A program made the position numbers and the translations under genes. Of a stretch of DNA of 45,858 nt, positions 1 through 7,932 are shown piece after piece. Numbering within the stretch: position 1 is the stretch's first letter; every line of letters starts with the position of its first letter. The stretch comes from a virus: positions 1 to 45,858 of IMG/VR virus record IMGVR_UViG_3300033571_004214; one strand, written 5' to 3'. The notes beneath the pieces were generated by a model. That model was not told the origin of the DNA. It did no database searches and was given only the letters and a program-made list of their open reading frames with translations.

Positions 1-87
1 AACTAAGATTACTCGATGACCCTCTGGCAGAGGGACTCCAGCAGTCCGTTGGCATTGATAACAGATCGTCAAAGAACTCGGCAGAGA
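1..87. repeat. Terminal direct repeat, left copy (circular overlap)
   Basis: These 87 bases recur exactly as 45772-45858 at the other end. A coding frame continues through the join, so this is the overlap of a circular assembly (unit about 45,771 bp) rather than a duplicated gene piece. A real short terminal repeat of the virion DNA is possible, but 87 bp inside a coding sequence fits an assembler overlap better. The physical ends of the packaged DNA cannot be deduced. Confidence 0.95.
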
Positions 88-845
88 GTTCTGTTGATGG
101 TGATAACGATGAGGAAAGTGGAATCCCTTCACATATTCAAAAGCGAATCGATAAGATCACCGCTAAGAGGCGCGAAGCCGAAGCCGAAGCCGAAAGACTC
201 CGTGCTGAATTAGAAGAGGCTAAAGCAAGACGAGATGAACCAGTAGTTCCTAGAAGTAAAAATGCATTCGCTAATATCCTTAACGAGGCAGATTTAAATA
301 AGGCTCTGGATCAAGCGAGAAAAGTTAGAGATTGGTGCGAGGAAAATCCATATGGTGGAGAAGTTCCAAAAGGAAACGGTGAAACGATTGTTGTGGACGA
401 ATCAGAAGTTCGCAAAATGAAAGTCAACGCTCTTAGGGACATTGAAACTAATATTCCAGCCCAGTTCCAACATATTACTGCTCGAAGACATTTCGATCCT
501 ATCGCGGAAAAAGAATATCCGTGGTGGCAGAAGCGCGATTCCAAGGAGTACAATACCGCCATTGCACTCCTTAAAAACTTCCCTGAGTTGGCTCAGTTCC
601 CTGACTATAAACTTGTAATCGGAGATTTCGTCTACGGTATGCAAAATAGGCAGATGCGCCAAGTTAAAGCATCGGTTAACACTACACAACGGAAACCTCA
701 ACTTCAGCCCACTCGCCCCTCAAATGCTCCGAACATTGCGTCAACTAACAGTTCAAACGCACAGGAATTTGAGAAAAGGTTTATTAAGAGTGGTTCCTCA
801 AACGATCTCGCATTCCTTATAGAGGCTAGGTTAAAGTCTCGTTAG
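1..845 (+). CDS. Putative scaffold protein, 3' part (gene crosses the circular join)
   Basis: This is the distal part of a gene whose start is at 45609. In the circle it encodes 335 residues; the codon for Gln55 is split across the join and the frame continues from base 3 to the TAG at 843-845. After an acidic, low-complexity N-terminus there is a coiled-coil-like stretch rich in Glu, Ala and Arg (roughly residues 100-130), then a mixed domain with several Trp (DWCEENPYGG, EYPWWQKR), a Pro/Asn/Gln-rich linker and a helical end (FEKRFIKSG). Position between portal and major capsid genes, acidity and coiled coil all fit a capsid scaffold, which is an inference from context. A head protease is less likely because I see no catalytic motif. 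Viewed linearly the gene looks truncated; it is not. Confidence 0.7.
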   Translation, partial: LRLLDDPLAEGLQQSVGIDNRSSKNSAESSVDGDNDEESGIPSHIQKRIDKITAKRREAEAEAERLRAELEEAKARRDEPVVPRSKNAFANILNEADLNKALDQARKVRDWCEENPYGGEVPKGNGETIVVDESEVRKMKVNALRDIETNIPAQFQHITARRHFDPIAEKEYPWWQKRDSKEYNTAIALLKNFPELAQFPDYKLVIGDFVYGMQNRQMRQVKASVNTTQRKPQLQPTRPSNAPNIASTNSSNAQEFEKRFIKSGSSNDLAFLIEARLKSR

Positions 846-853
846 TTCAAACC

Positions 854-864
854 GCCCTCAGGGC
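854..864 (+). other. Small hairpin in front of the major capsid gene
   Basis: GCCC-TCA-GGGC forms a perfect 4-bp stem with a 3-base loop in the 28 bases between the scaffold stop and the capsid start at 874. No T-run follows, so it is not a terminator. It could shape the capsid leader or mark an RNA processing point; that is speculative. Confidence 0.3.
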
Positions 865-873
865 ATTATCACT

Positions 874-2034
874 ATGGCAAGATTATTTGAAAGAGATCTT
901 GGAAACTATTCCAACGCAACAGAAGCAAACAGAGTCGGCAGACGCGAAGACATCGCGGATATGATCACTCTCGTAGAGGCTAAAGACACCCCATTCACCA
1001 CTATGGCGAGAAAAGGTGCTGAACCCTCCAATACATTGTTCCAATGGCAAGTGGACAAAAACCCCGACCCTCAAGTTCGTCCTGTAATTGACGGTACTGA
1101 CGAATCCACAACTAGTGACACCGCTGGTGGCGCTACTATGGATCAGTACACGATCGGTTACCGCGCTACACTTGCGGCTTACCCCCAAATCTTCAGACGC
1201 AAATTCCGTGTGTCCAAGTTGACCGAATCGAATATGGTTCGTATCGCTGGTACCCCATCGGAACGCTCTCGTCAGATGGCTAAGGCTATGCTCGCGATCA
1301 AACGCGATGTCGAAGTTGCACTTACCTCAAGCCAAACCGCTCAGGCAGACAACGGCTCCGTTGGCTACCGTACGCGCGCGCTTGATTCGTGGACTAAAAC
1401 TAAATGGGAAAAAGATTCGACCCTTCCTGTACCTGATCAATATTGCACCCCTGCTGAAAACATCATCGCGGCTTCTGCCACGAAGACGATCAGCGGTACT
1501 AGCCGTACTGTCGCTAACGCTAACACTTGCGCATCTGCATCCGCTCTTAACGAGTCGCACTGCCAAGATATGCTTACCGCGCTTTACAAGCAAATTGGTC
1601 AAAACAGAACTTGGGACGCTCTCGTTGCAGTAAATCTGAAACGCGCATTCTCTGGTTTAGTTTACACCACTCCTAACGGTGGCGCAGTATCTAACTCACC
1701 GATCCGCACTATGCGCGAAGGTGGCGATACTACTTATAGCCAATACATCGATGTATTCCAAGGCGATTTTGGTCAAATCAACCTTCACACCTCCAACTGG
1801 TTGGGTGATATTGATACCAATCCTGCTTCAGGAACCTACGGTGCATTCACACCTAACCTTAACAAAGGTTTTATTATTCCGTTTGAGCATACCGAAATCC
1901 GCTATGGCGGTAATATCGCAGAAGTAATCGAACTCACCGACAACGGTGGTGGTCCTGCTAATGCGATCGAGATGGTTCTTGGGCTTTGCGTCCATAATCC
2001 TCTTGCATTCGGTAAGTTCGACTTCAGCGCTTAA
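874..2034 (+). CDS. Major capsid protein
   Basis: 386 residues, HK97-like size, directly downstream of the scaffold-like gene. The N-terminal part (about 25-110) has the stretch DMITLVEAKDTPFTTMARKG, then a WQVDKNPDP segment and a YRATLAAYPQIFRRKFRVS segment. This looks to me like the DUF5309 / phage SU10-type major capsid family; that assignment is from memory of the family pattern. The C-terminal part is Gly/Asn-rich beta structure with GDFGQINLHTSNWLGD, which would fit the capsid E-loop/P-domain region. Codon use (ATC, CGC, ACC, CTT) is richer in GC than in the fibre genes downstream, as expected for a highly expressed gene. The stop overlaps the next start (TAATG at 2032-2036), so the two are probably translationally coupled. 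Confidence 0.8.
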   Translation: MARLFERDLGNYSNATEANRVGRREDIADMITLVEAKDTPFTTMARKGAEPSNTLFQWQVDKNPDPQVRPVIDGTDESTTSDTAGGATMDQYTIGYRATLAAYPQIFRRKFRVSKLTESNMVRIAGTPSERSRQMAKAMLAIKRDVEVALTSSQTAQADNGSVGYRTRALDSWTKTKWEKDSTLPVPDQYCTPAENIIAASATKTISGTSRTVANANTCASASALNESHCQDMLTALYKQIGQNRTWDALVAVNLKRAFSGLVYTTPNGGAVSNSPIRTMREGGDTTYSQYIDVFQGDFGQINLHTSNWLGDIDTNPASGTYGAFTPNLNKGFIIPFEHTEIRYGGNIAEVIELTDNGGGPANAIEMVLGLCVHNPLAFGKFDFSA

Positions 2035-2423
2035 TGTCTGACATCTCTCGCCAGTTAGCGGAGGCAGTACCTGAGAAACTCACACAAGAGTTTCATAGGG
2101 AACTCCGTACTGGTTGGGAGTTGCAGAAAGTTAAGGCAAAGCACGACCAAGCGTGGATGGGGAAACTCAATTCCGCTGGTGTGGACAAGAGCGTGGATGG
2201 TATCGGTCAATTAATTGGTCGTATCCATCCCGACTCTTATCACTTTTGGGGTATGAAACTTGGCTATGGTTGCTGGAAAGATCGAGGATTCGTAAGAGAA
2301 TACTTTAGAGATAATCCAGAGTGCGTAGTAAAAACGCAAGCCAAGTCTCAGATCCTCGTTGATACTAAAATCGTAGACACTAGCGGAAAACCGATCGCAG
2401 ATCTGTCCGCAAAGACTGAATGA
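2034..2423 (+). CDS. Conserved-looking head-region protein of unknown function
   Basis: 129 residues starting inside the capsid stop codon (TAATG). It begins with a helical segment (RQLAEAVPEKLTQEFHREL) and has a compact aromatic core (HPDSYHFWGMKLGYGCWKD) followed by a short beta-like tail. I do not recognise the family. Its place between the major capsid and an adaptor-like gene suggests a head completion, decoration or connector-associated role, but nothing in the sequence proves it. Confidence 0.6.
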   Translation: MSDISRQLAEAVPEKLTQEFHRELRTGWELQKVKAKHDQAWMGKLNSAGVDKSVDGIGQLIGRIHPDSYHFWGMKLGYGCWKDRGFVREYFRDNPECVVKTQAKSQILVDTKIVDTSGKPIADLSAKTE

Positions 2424-3181
2424 GATTAGTAGACTTTAGCACAATTCTATTAGATGCCGTCAACCTGTGTGGGTTTGATAGTAGCAATGTATCTGATCAG
2501 AATTTTAGAACGATTAGGCAATTTGCTAATCAAAGATTAAGATTGGCTTGGGAATCTTATCCGTGGTTCTCATTGACAAAATATGCTAGCGCAAGCGTAA
2601 CTAACGATACTGTAACTAATGTTAAAACAGTTCAGATCCCTACAGATTGCGGAGAGGTAGTAGGTGTATACACCAACAACCCATTAGCAACCACTCAGGC
2701 AGTATATGTGTCGTATGTGCTTACTGATTTTAACGGCACGGAAACGATCGTTGTAAACACTAACCTAGAAACCGTTTACATTGAGTATAGAATCAAGCGC
2801 CCAGAGATCACTGGTAACTTGTACAAGTCAATTGCTTACGCTAAAGATTCTGTAGTTTACTTTGATACTGGATCCAACCAAGCATCATACATCCCAGTAG
2901 ATGGTTTTCCTCATACTGGTAATTTTTTTAAAGCCAGCGCAAGTTGTACTACCGCTGAAACTCCAACAAATTCTAACAAATGGGTAAAGGTAGAGATACC
3001 TTACATTTTTGCATCGTATATCTCCAGAGGTATATTTTCTGACTTTTTAAGATCAGAGCAACAATATGAAGATGCTGGTAAGGCTGAAACTGATGCCACT
3101 GGGATCTTAGATCAAGAATACGACAAGGAATTGCGCCAAACTGGTCAAATAAGAAGAATTAACTTTATCGATACATACTAA
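2420..3181 (+). CDS. Putative head-to-tail adaptor / connector protein
   Basis: 253 residues, overlapping the preceding stop by ATGA. The first 50 residues are helical (FSTILLDAVNLCGFDSSNV, then FRTIRQFANQRLRLAWESYP), the middle is beta-rich, and the last 60 return to helix (FSDFLRSEQQYEDAGKAETD). A helix-beta-helix adaptor of about 200-250 residues placed right after the capsid gene is typical of short-tailed phages (the role of T7 gp11 or P22 gp4). This is inferred from position and secondary-structure pattern, not from a recognised motif. GATC sites are frequent here, in contrast to the gene at 3485. Confidence 0.5.
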   Translation: MRLVDFSTILLDAVNLCGFDSSNVSDQNFRTIRQFANQRLRLAWESYPWFSLTKYASASVTNDTVTNVKTVQIPTDCGEVVGVYTNNPLATTQAVYVSYVLTDFNGTETIVVNTNLETVYIEYRIKRPEITGNLYKSIAYAKDSVVYFDTGSNQASYIPVDGFPHTGNFFKASASCTTAETPTNSNKWVKVEIPYIFASYISRGIFSDFLRSEQQYEDAGKAETDATGILDQEYDKELRQTGQIRRINFIDTY

Positions 3182-3182
3182 A

Positions 3183-3485
3183 ATGAGTTCAAACATTCAA
3201 TTCGCAGGTCCTTTTTTAAAAGGGTTTGTACACACAAATTACTCAGCAACTACTACACCAGCAACCGTTGTATCTACCGCGCCTGCTGGCACTCGTAGGG
3301 CTAGCGTCATTATCCAAAATCAATCTACATCTTCAACTATCCAAGTGATCTTAAACGATACTGGATCAGCAGGGATCATTGTAGCGGCATTAGGCACATT
3401 TACTATTGATAACTATAACGGACCAATCCGATTAGTTTCTAGCACAGGCACCGTAACCACGCACATCGCTATAGCGTTATCCTAA
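3183..3485 (+). CDS. Small beta-rich virion protein
   Basis: 100 residues, rich in Ser, Thr, Ile and Val with alternating hydrophobic pattern (RRASVIIQNQSTSSTIQVIL), which predicts a small beta-sandwich. It starts one base after the previous stop and its stop overlaps the next start. It could be a capsid decoration protein or a short tail-surface protein. No motif decides between these. Confidence 0.55.
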   Translation: MSSNIQFAGPFLKGFVHTNYSATTTPATVVSTAPAGTRRASVIIQNQSTSSTIQVILNDTGSAGIIVAALGTFTIDNYNGPIRLVSSTGTVTTHIAIALS

Positions 3486-4204
3486 TGAGCGTATCTATAA
3501 CAAGTAGTGGCTCAATGAGTCCAAAAGAGCAGTTCTCTTTTAATAAGAAAAAATCATTTTCTTGTGAAAAACTTACACTTGGAACTGGTGCAAGTGCAAC
3601 TGGAACTGGTTTTCCAAATGGAGCAACTGCTGAAGTAAATGCACCATTCGATAATGCACTTCAAACTGGTGCTATTGGATACGCATTTATAGAATATTAT
3701 CATATGCTTCAAACTAGGGGTGGTGATGTATCTCAAGGTATTGATTGGACAAAAACTGTTACATTTGGATTTAGAGCGTGTCGTAAAGTTGGTGTTCTTG
3801 CAGATGCAAATTCTGAAATGAGAGCATTTCTTGGAAAAAGTTATGCTACTAGTTTGGCAAGTTCTGCTGAACCTGTTGCTGGCGATAAATGCGTTGGATA
3901 CAAGCAAGTTGGTGCTGGTGCTTTGCAAATTATGTGTGCAAACGGAACTGCAGTTTCAACAACAACAACAAGTTTTGTCCCAACAAAAGATATTGCATAT
4001 GATGTTATATTTGAAGTGTCTGGTGGTGTAGCAAATATGTATGTAAATGATGTTTTAATAGGAACAAATACAACTGCACCAAATGTAGCAACTGGTGTTC
4101 AGACTATGGCATTGTATGTAACTTGCGAAAATAAATCAGCAATAGTATCACCAAACAAAGCACATTCAGTAACAATCGGAGACTATTTCTTAACAGTTCT
4201 TTAA
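3485..4204 (+). CDS. Beta-sandwich (lectin-like) virion surface protein, probably horizontally acquired
   Basis: 239 residues with a pattern resembling concanavalin-like jelly rolls: N-terminal beta strands, YAFIEYYHML, TVTFGFRACRK, a region of CVGYKQVGAGALQIMC, then DVIFEVSGGVANMYVNDVLI and a closing strand TIGDYFLTVL. Such folds in fibre-region genes usually bind carbohydrate or trimerise, so a receptor-binding or decoration role is plausible. The gene is distinctly A/T-rich and I find no GATC in its 720 bp, although neighbours carry many (several just upstream at 3345-3390). That base usage suggests a cassette exchanged between phages. The start overlaps the previous stop (TAATG). Confidence 0.55.
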   Translation: MSVSITSSGSMSPKEQFSFNKKKSFSCEKLTLGTGASATGTGFPNGATAEVNAPFDNALQTGAIGYAFIEYYHMLQTRGGDVSQGIDWTKTVTFGFRACRKVGVLADANSEMRAFLGKSYATSLASSAEPVAGDKCVGYKQVGAGALQIMCANGTAVSTTTTSFVPTKDIAYDVIFEVSGGVANMYVNDVLIGTNTTAPNVATGVQTMALYVTCENKSAIVSPNKAHSVTIGDYFLTVL

Positions 4205-4205
4205 T

Positions 4206-4412
4206 ATGTATACTTATAAAATCACATCGCTACTTGGTGACATCAATACTGATGTTTGCCCACCACCTATTGTTAGTGCAATCTTTCCTAAATTTGACGG
4301 AGAACTTGTTTATACCAATCAAGGAAGCGTCATTGTTGAATTTGAAACCAAGCAAACCCCTGTCAGCCTAGGACCAACTATTAAAGTAGAGTTACAAGAA
4401 ACGGATGCCTAA
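4206..4412 (+). CDS. Small hypothetical protein in the tail region
   Basis: 68 residues with an alternating beta pattern (GSVIVEFETKQTPVSL) and a Pro-rich stretch (DVCPPPIVSAIFP). It overlaps the following gene by 8 bases, which supports it being a real, coupled gene. Function unknown; possibly a chaperone or small partner of the nozzle-like protein that follows. Confidence 0.5.
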   Translation: MYTYKITSLLGDINTDVCPPPIVSAIFPKFDGELVYTNQGSVIVEFETKQTPVSLGPTIKVELQETDA

Positions 4413-6210
4413 CATTGAGTACAAGCAGGACATAGATATTGGATTCGTAGGTTTTGAAAGCCGTACGAATTCTTCTGCTTTAAAGACTCAATTTTTGCAA
4501 AACGCTGAAAATGTTAGGATCGATCGTGGGTACGCTTACACTAGAAAAGGTTTAAAGAACCTTACTACTTTAGATATTAATCAAAGTACGGACACTATAT
4601 ACGCGTCATCCAAGTATGTAGATCAGTCTGGCAATGAATTTGTAGCGCTAGTATTACAAAACAGGTTGCTGATGTTCAATCCAACTACTGGAGCAATAGT
4701 TCAGTATATGTATCCAACTGGTAGAACTGTAGCCGCGACAGACAACGCTAGTTTAGTGCAGGGTATAAATATGTTGTTTATACTCAGGGGAGAGCCGTCC
4801 GCGCTTAAGGCTTGTACGGTTACTGCCACTAACGGATCCTCTATTGTAAATGTAAGTTGTACCGCGCACGGATACATAGCAGGAGATGAAGTAATTGTAT
4901 CTGGATCTACGGACACGAACCTAAACGGAGCGTTCAGAGTAACTACATTAGTTAACGCAAATCAATTTACGGTTACGCTGGTGGCACCATCCGCTAATAA
5001 CCATACAGGATCAGCGTCTGTTCAAAAAGGTAAGCCTGTTCTTACTTTTGATGGATCTAATGTAGCGGTAGTAAATCAGGGAGTGATTTCAGGATCCTCT
5101 TCAAATTTCCCACCTTGCTCGCTAGGCATATTCTTTGGTAACAGATTTATTATTAAAAGAGATCGCGATAAGATCGCTACATCCGACTATTTGGATTACA
5201 ACCAATGGGATCTTACAATGGGTCAATTTACGATAAACCTTGGCGCTTATGATAGCATTGTCGGGTTTACACCTTGGTTAGATAACGAATTTTTAATATT
5301 TGAGAAAAACAGTATATATCGAGCGCGCGTTGAAAATAGCGCTTACGCGGTTAGCGAGTCTCCTGACGCGGCATCGTATATAAGCACGATCACCAACTCA
5401 TTTGGATCAGTAAGCCATAAGTCTATAGTTAATTCTGGACGGTATGTATTCTTTTTAACACAAAATGGTATATACCAATTAGAGCCTCAATTAGATCTAA
5501 AGTTAATTAATTCTATTGAACCTTTATCTTCACCAATTAACGATTACATTCTATCTATTAATAAGGATTATGTAAAAAATGTATGCGGTGCATATTACAA
5601 TAACAGACTATATTTAGCAGTTCCTCTTGGCGCTAGCACAGTAAACAACAAAGTATTAATCTTTAATAACATCAATAAAAGTTGGGAAAGCGTAGATTCA
5701 TACGGTCAATTAGATATTAAAAATTTTATAGAAGTAAGTTATTTAGATCAAAAGCGTCTTATTATTGTAACACCTAAAGGCTTCTACCTTATGGAAGAAA
5801 AAAATGGTGACGAACTTACATTGGGTGTTGGACCAGTATTATCAATAGCGTTGCCATTTTCTTTATCAATTTCTACGGTCAGCCAGTACCCAATTCCTTC
5901 AAAAATTAAAACAAGAAAATACACTTTTGGCACTGGCAATAGTAAAAGATATTCTACCGCGGCTATTGAGGTAGATCTAGAAACTACTAGCGAAATATTG
6001 ACAACTGTATCTGTACAAAATCCTGACTCTACTGAAATATACGATAGATTTGAAGGTGTAGGATCGGAAGATTATATCCGCAGAATGGCTATTGGAAAAC
6101 GAGGCATATCTGCCGAAATAACTGTATCTGCTAATTCAGGTAGACCTATTTATAAAAGCGTATCTATTGACGCTACTGGCGGTGGAAGATACGAAAAATC
6201 AGAACAATAA
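4405..6210 (+). CDS. Tail nozzle / stabilisation-like protein with an FCCH-like insert
   Basis: 601 residues. The opening (DIDIGFVGFESRTNSSALKT, then LQNAENVRIDRGYAYTRKGL) is typical of beta-propeller-like tail hub proteins of podoviruses that cap the portal channel. Blocks such as NRFIIKRDRDKIATSDYLDY and GAYDSIVGFTPWLDNEFLIF recur in such proteins. Around residues 135-207 there is an inserted module (VSCTAHGYIAGDEVIVSGS, then NLNGAFRVTTLVNANQFTV) that resembles the FCCH domain known from ubiquitin-activating enzymes and often found in phage tail proteins; the next gene carries a second copy. A nozzle or stabilisation role is inferred from length, fold pattern and order of genes. Confidence 0.6.
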   Translation: MPNIEYKQDIDIGFVGFESRTNSSALKTQFLQNAENVRIDRGYAYTRKGLKNLTTLDINQSTDTIYASSKYVDQSGNEFVALVLQNRLLMFNPTTGAIVQYMYPTGRTVAATDNASLVQGINMLFILRGEPSALKACTVTATNGSSIVNVSCTAHGYIAGDEVIVSGSTDTNLNGAFRVTTLVNANQFTVTLVAPSANNHTGSASVQKGKPVLTFDGSNVAVVNQGVISGSSSNFPPCSLGIFFGNRFIIKRDRDKIATSDYLDYNQWDLTMGQFTINLGAYDSIVGFTPWLDNEFLIFEKNSIYRARVENSAYAVSESPDAASYISTITNSFGSVSHKSIVNSGRYVFFLTQNGIYQLEPQLDLKLINSIEPLSSPINDYILSINKDYVKNVCGAYYNNRLYLAVPLGASTVNNKVLIFNNINKSWESVDSYGQLDIKNFIEVSYLDQKRLIIVTPKGFYLMEEKNGDELTLGVGPVLSIALPFSLSISTVSQYPIPSKIKTRKYTFGTGNSKRYSTAAIEVDLETTSEILTTVSVQNPDSTEIYDRFEGVGSEDYIRRMAIGKRGISAEITVSANSGRPIYKSVSIDATGGGRYEKSEQ

Positions 6211-6213
6211 TTT

Positions 6214-7503
6214 ATGGCACAAGAAATACAAAACATTACTCAGGTATTCAATACCAACGATACTGTAACGGCAACATCGTTAAACGACCTTGTATCTAAA
6301 GCATCGCTATTGCCTGCGGTGATCTCTAACCAGCCCGACAAACCAATCCCTGTCGCTGACGATACTTTATTATGTTTAAATTCAGTAGGATCTCAATTTG
6401 CTTCAGTTAAGGTAGGAAACCTTAATTTGTCTGGTGTAATATCTACTAAAATTGATTCAGAGGCAACTAAGGATATTACTATTACACCAAAAGACGCTAC
6501 AATTGTAACTGGGAAAATTTGTACAACAAATGCTGGTGGTTTAGTAAATGTAGTATCATCTACCGCGCACGGATTGGTAGTCGATCAAATTGTTTTAATT
6601 AGCGCATCTACAAATGCCGATCTTAATGGATTACAAAGAATTACTGCGGTAACTACAGATTCGTTTACATTTGTAAGAGATACTGCAACGACAGTTGGAA
6701 CATCTTCCGTATCATACACGAAAAAGGGGCTTACAAAAAATGTAGGAAATATGATCTCAAGCGGTAATGTGTACACTGATGGCAATTCCATTATTAATGG
6801 AACATCAAAAGTTGTAGGAAATTCTACTGTTAATGGAAACTTATCTGTTACTGGTACATCAACAATTACTGGAACTACATTGCAAAAGGGAAATTTAAAC
6901 TCTGTAGGATCTATTAATAATGTAACGCTTGATCCAACTACTGGCGCTATTCTTAAAACATTTAAAGTTAATCCAAGTTTTCATTATTTTGTACAAACAA
7001 GAACTCCAGCAATTTATACAATTACTTGGGGTGGTATTCAAAATTCAACAAATTTATGGGGAACTGAAATTGTTCCACTAAGACTTCAATTTACACCTAA
7101 AAAGGCAGGAAACAAAATAATTCTTCAATGGAATGTTTCTGCTGAAGTTACCGATGGGCAAAATTGCATATATCTAGTTACAAGAACTATTGTAAGTACT
7201 GGTGTTGAAGAACCAATTAAATTAAATGGAGTAAATTTATCAGTTGATGATTCTAACAATACTTGGTCTGGAGTAGCACCAGTTGGCTATGATACAGATG
7301 GATCTACTACTCCAACATTTAATACAATTAAAATTGTTGATGAAAGTTCATTAGATGTAGAATGTATTTACAAATTAAGAGTAAGAAAATCACAAAATTC
7401 TTCTTCTAATTTTAATCTTAATAGAAGTGGTTATACATCCAGCGGTCTAGATAGTGAAATAGGTATGTCGATGGGACACGCTCACGAAATCTGCGAAATC
7501 TAA
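6214..7503 (+). CDS. Tail fibre / receptor-binding protein
   Basis: 429 residues. The N-terminal 100 residues probably attach to the tail. Residues about 97-169 hold an FCCH-like module (NVVSSTAHGLVVDQIVLISA, LNGLQRITAVTTDSFTFV) parallel to that in the preceding protein. Residues about 185-235 are a short-period beta repeat (SIINGTSKVVGNSTVNGNLS), as in trimeric fibre shafts. The C-terminal 190 residues form a beta-rich head ending in SMGHAHEICEI. The DNA for this head is A/T-rich with almost no GATC (one seen near 7300), which fits a swapped host-recognition domain. Receptor binding is an inference. Confidence 0.6.
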   Translation: MAQEIQNITQVFNTNDTVTATSLNDLVSKASLLPAVISNQPDKPIPVADDTLLCLNSVGSQFASVKVGNLNLSGVISTKIDSEATKDITITPKDATIVTGKICTTNAGGLVNVVSSTAHGLVVDQIVLISASTNADLNGLQRITAVTTDSFTFVRDTATTVGTSSVSYTKKGLTKNVGNMISSGNVYTDGNSIINGTSKVVGNSTVNGNLSVTGTSTITGTTLQKGNLNSVGSINNVTLDPTTGAILKTFKVNPSFHYFVQTRTPAIYTITWGGIQNSTNLWGTEIVPLRLQFTPKKAGNKIILQWNVSAEVTDGQNCIYLVTRTIVSTGVEEPIKLNGVNLSVDDSNNTWSGVAPVGYDTDGSTTPTFNTIKIVDESSLDVECIYKLRVRKSQNSSSNFNLNRSGYTSSGLDSEIGMSMGHAHEICEI

Positions 7504-7506
7504 TAT

Positions 7507-7932
7507 ATGCTGATTGTAGATAGCGTAATTCAATTTGCCATTGATTACATTGGCTGGGATCGTCTTGGAGATGCTGGCTTTAGAGATAAGGAAACGCTTA
7601 CCCAGTACCTAGCGTACCAGTTGTTATACGGTAACTTACAATGGGTGCTTAACGATAAGATGGAGGTAACTGGGATCCTGATCGCGTATGAATGCGATGA
7701 GGAAGAAGCATATAAAAGATTCGATTGGAAAGAACCTATTGGTAAAAACTGTATCTTTGTTGCACAAGTTGCCGCGAAAGACTCAGAAAGCGCCAAAGTA
7801 CTTGCTTATGGATTTTTAGATCGTTTTAAGGATAAGAAAACAACTATCTGCGTAAGACGCGGATCGTATACTACAATGCAAGCACACGATATCGCAAAGC
7901 GTATGGCTTCCACACTTGGAGGATCTAACTAA
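7507..7932 (+). CDS. Small alpha/beta protein, possibly GNAT-like, in the virion block
   Basis: 141 residues. The order of segments (LTQYLAYQLLYGNLQWVLND, then GILIAYECDEEEAYKRF, then NCIFVAQVAAKDSESAKVLA) resembles a small acyltransferase-type fold: central strand, acidic loop, strand, then a helix. Genes of this kind sit between tail and internal-core genes in several podoviruses. No catalytic residues can be assigned with confidence. The stop overlaps the next start (TAATG). Confidence 0.5.
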   Translation: MLIVDSVIQFAIDYIGWDRLGDAGFRDKETLTQYLAYQLLYGNLQWVLNDKMEVTGILIAYECDEEEAYKRFDWKEPIGKNCIFVAQVAAKDSESAKVLAYGFLDRFKDKKTTICVRRGSYTTMQAHDIAKRMASTLGGSN

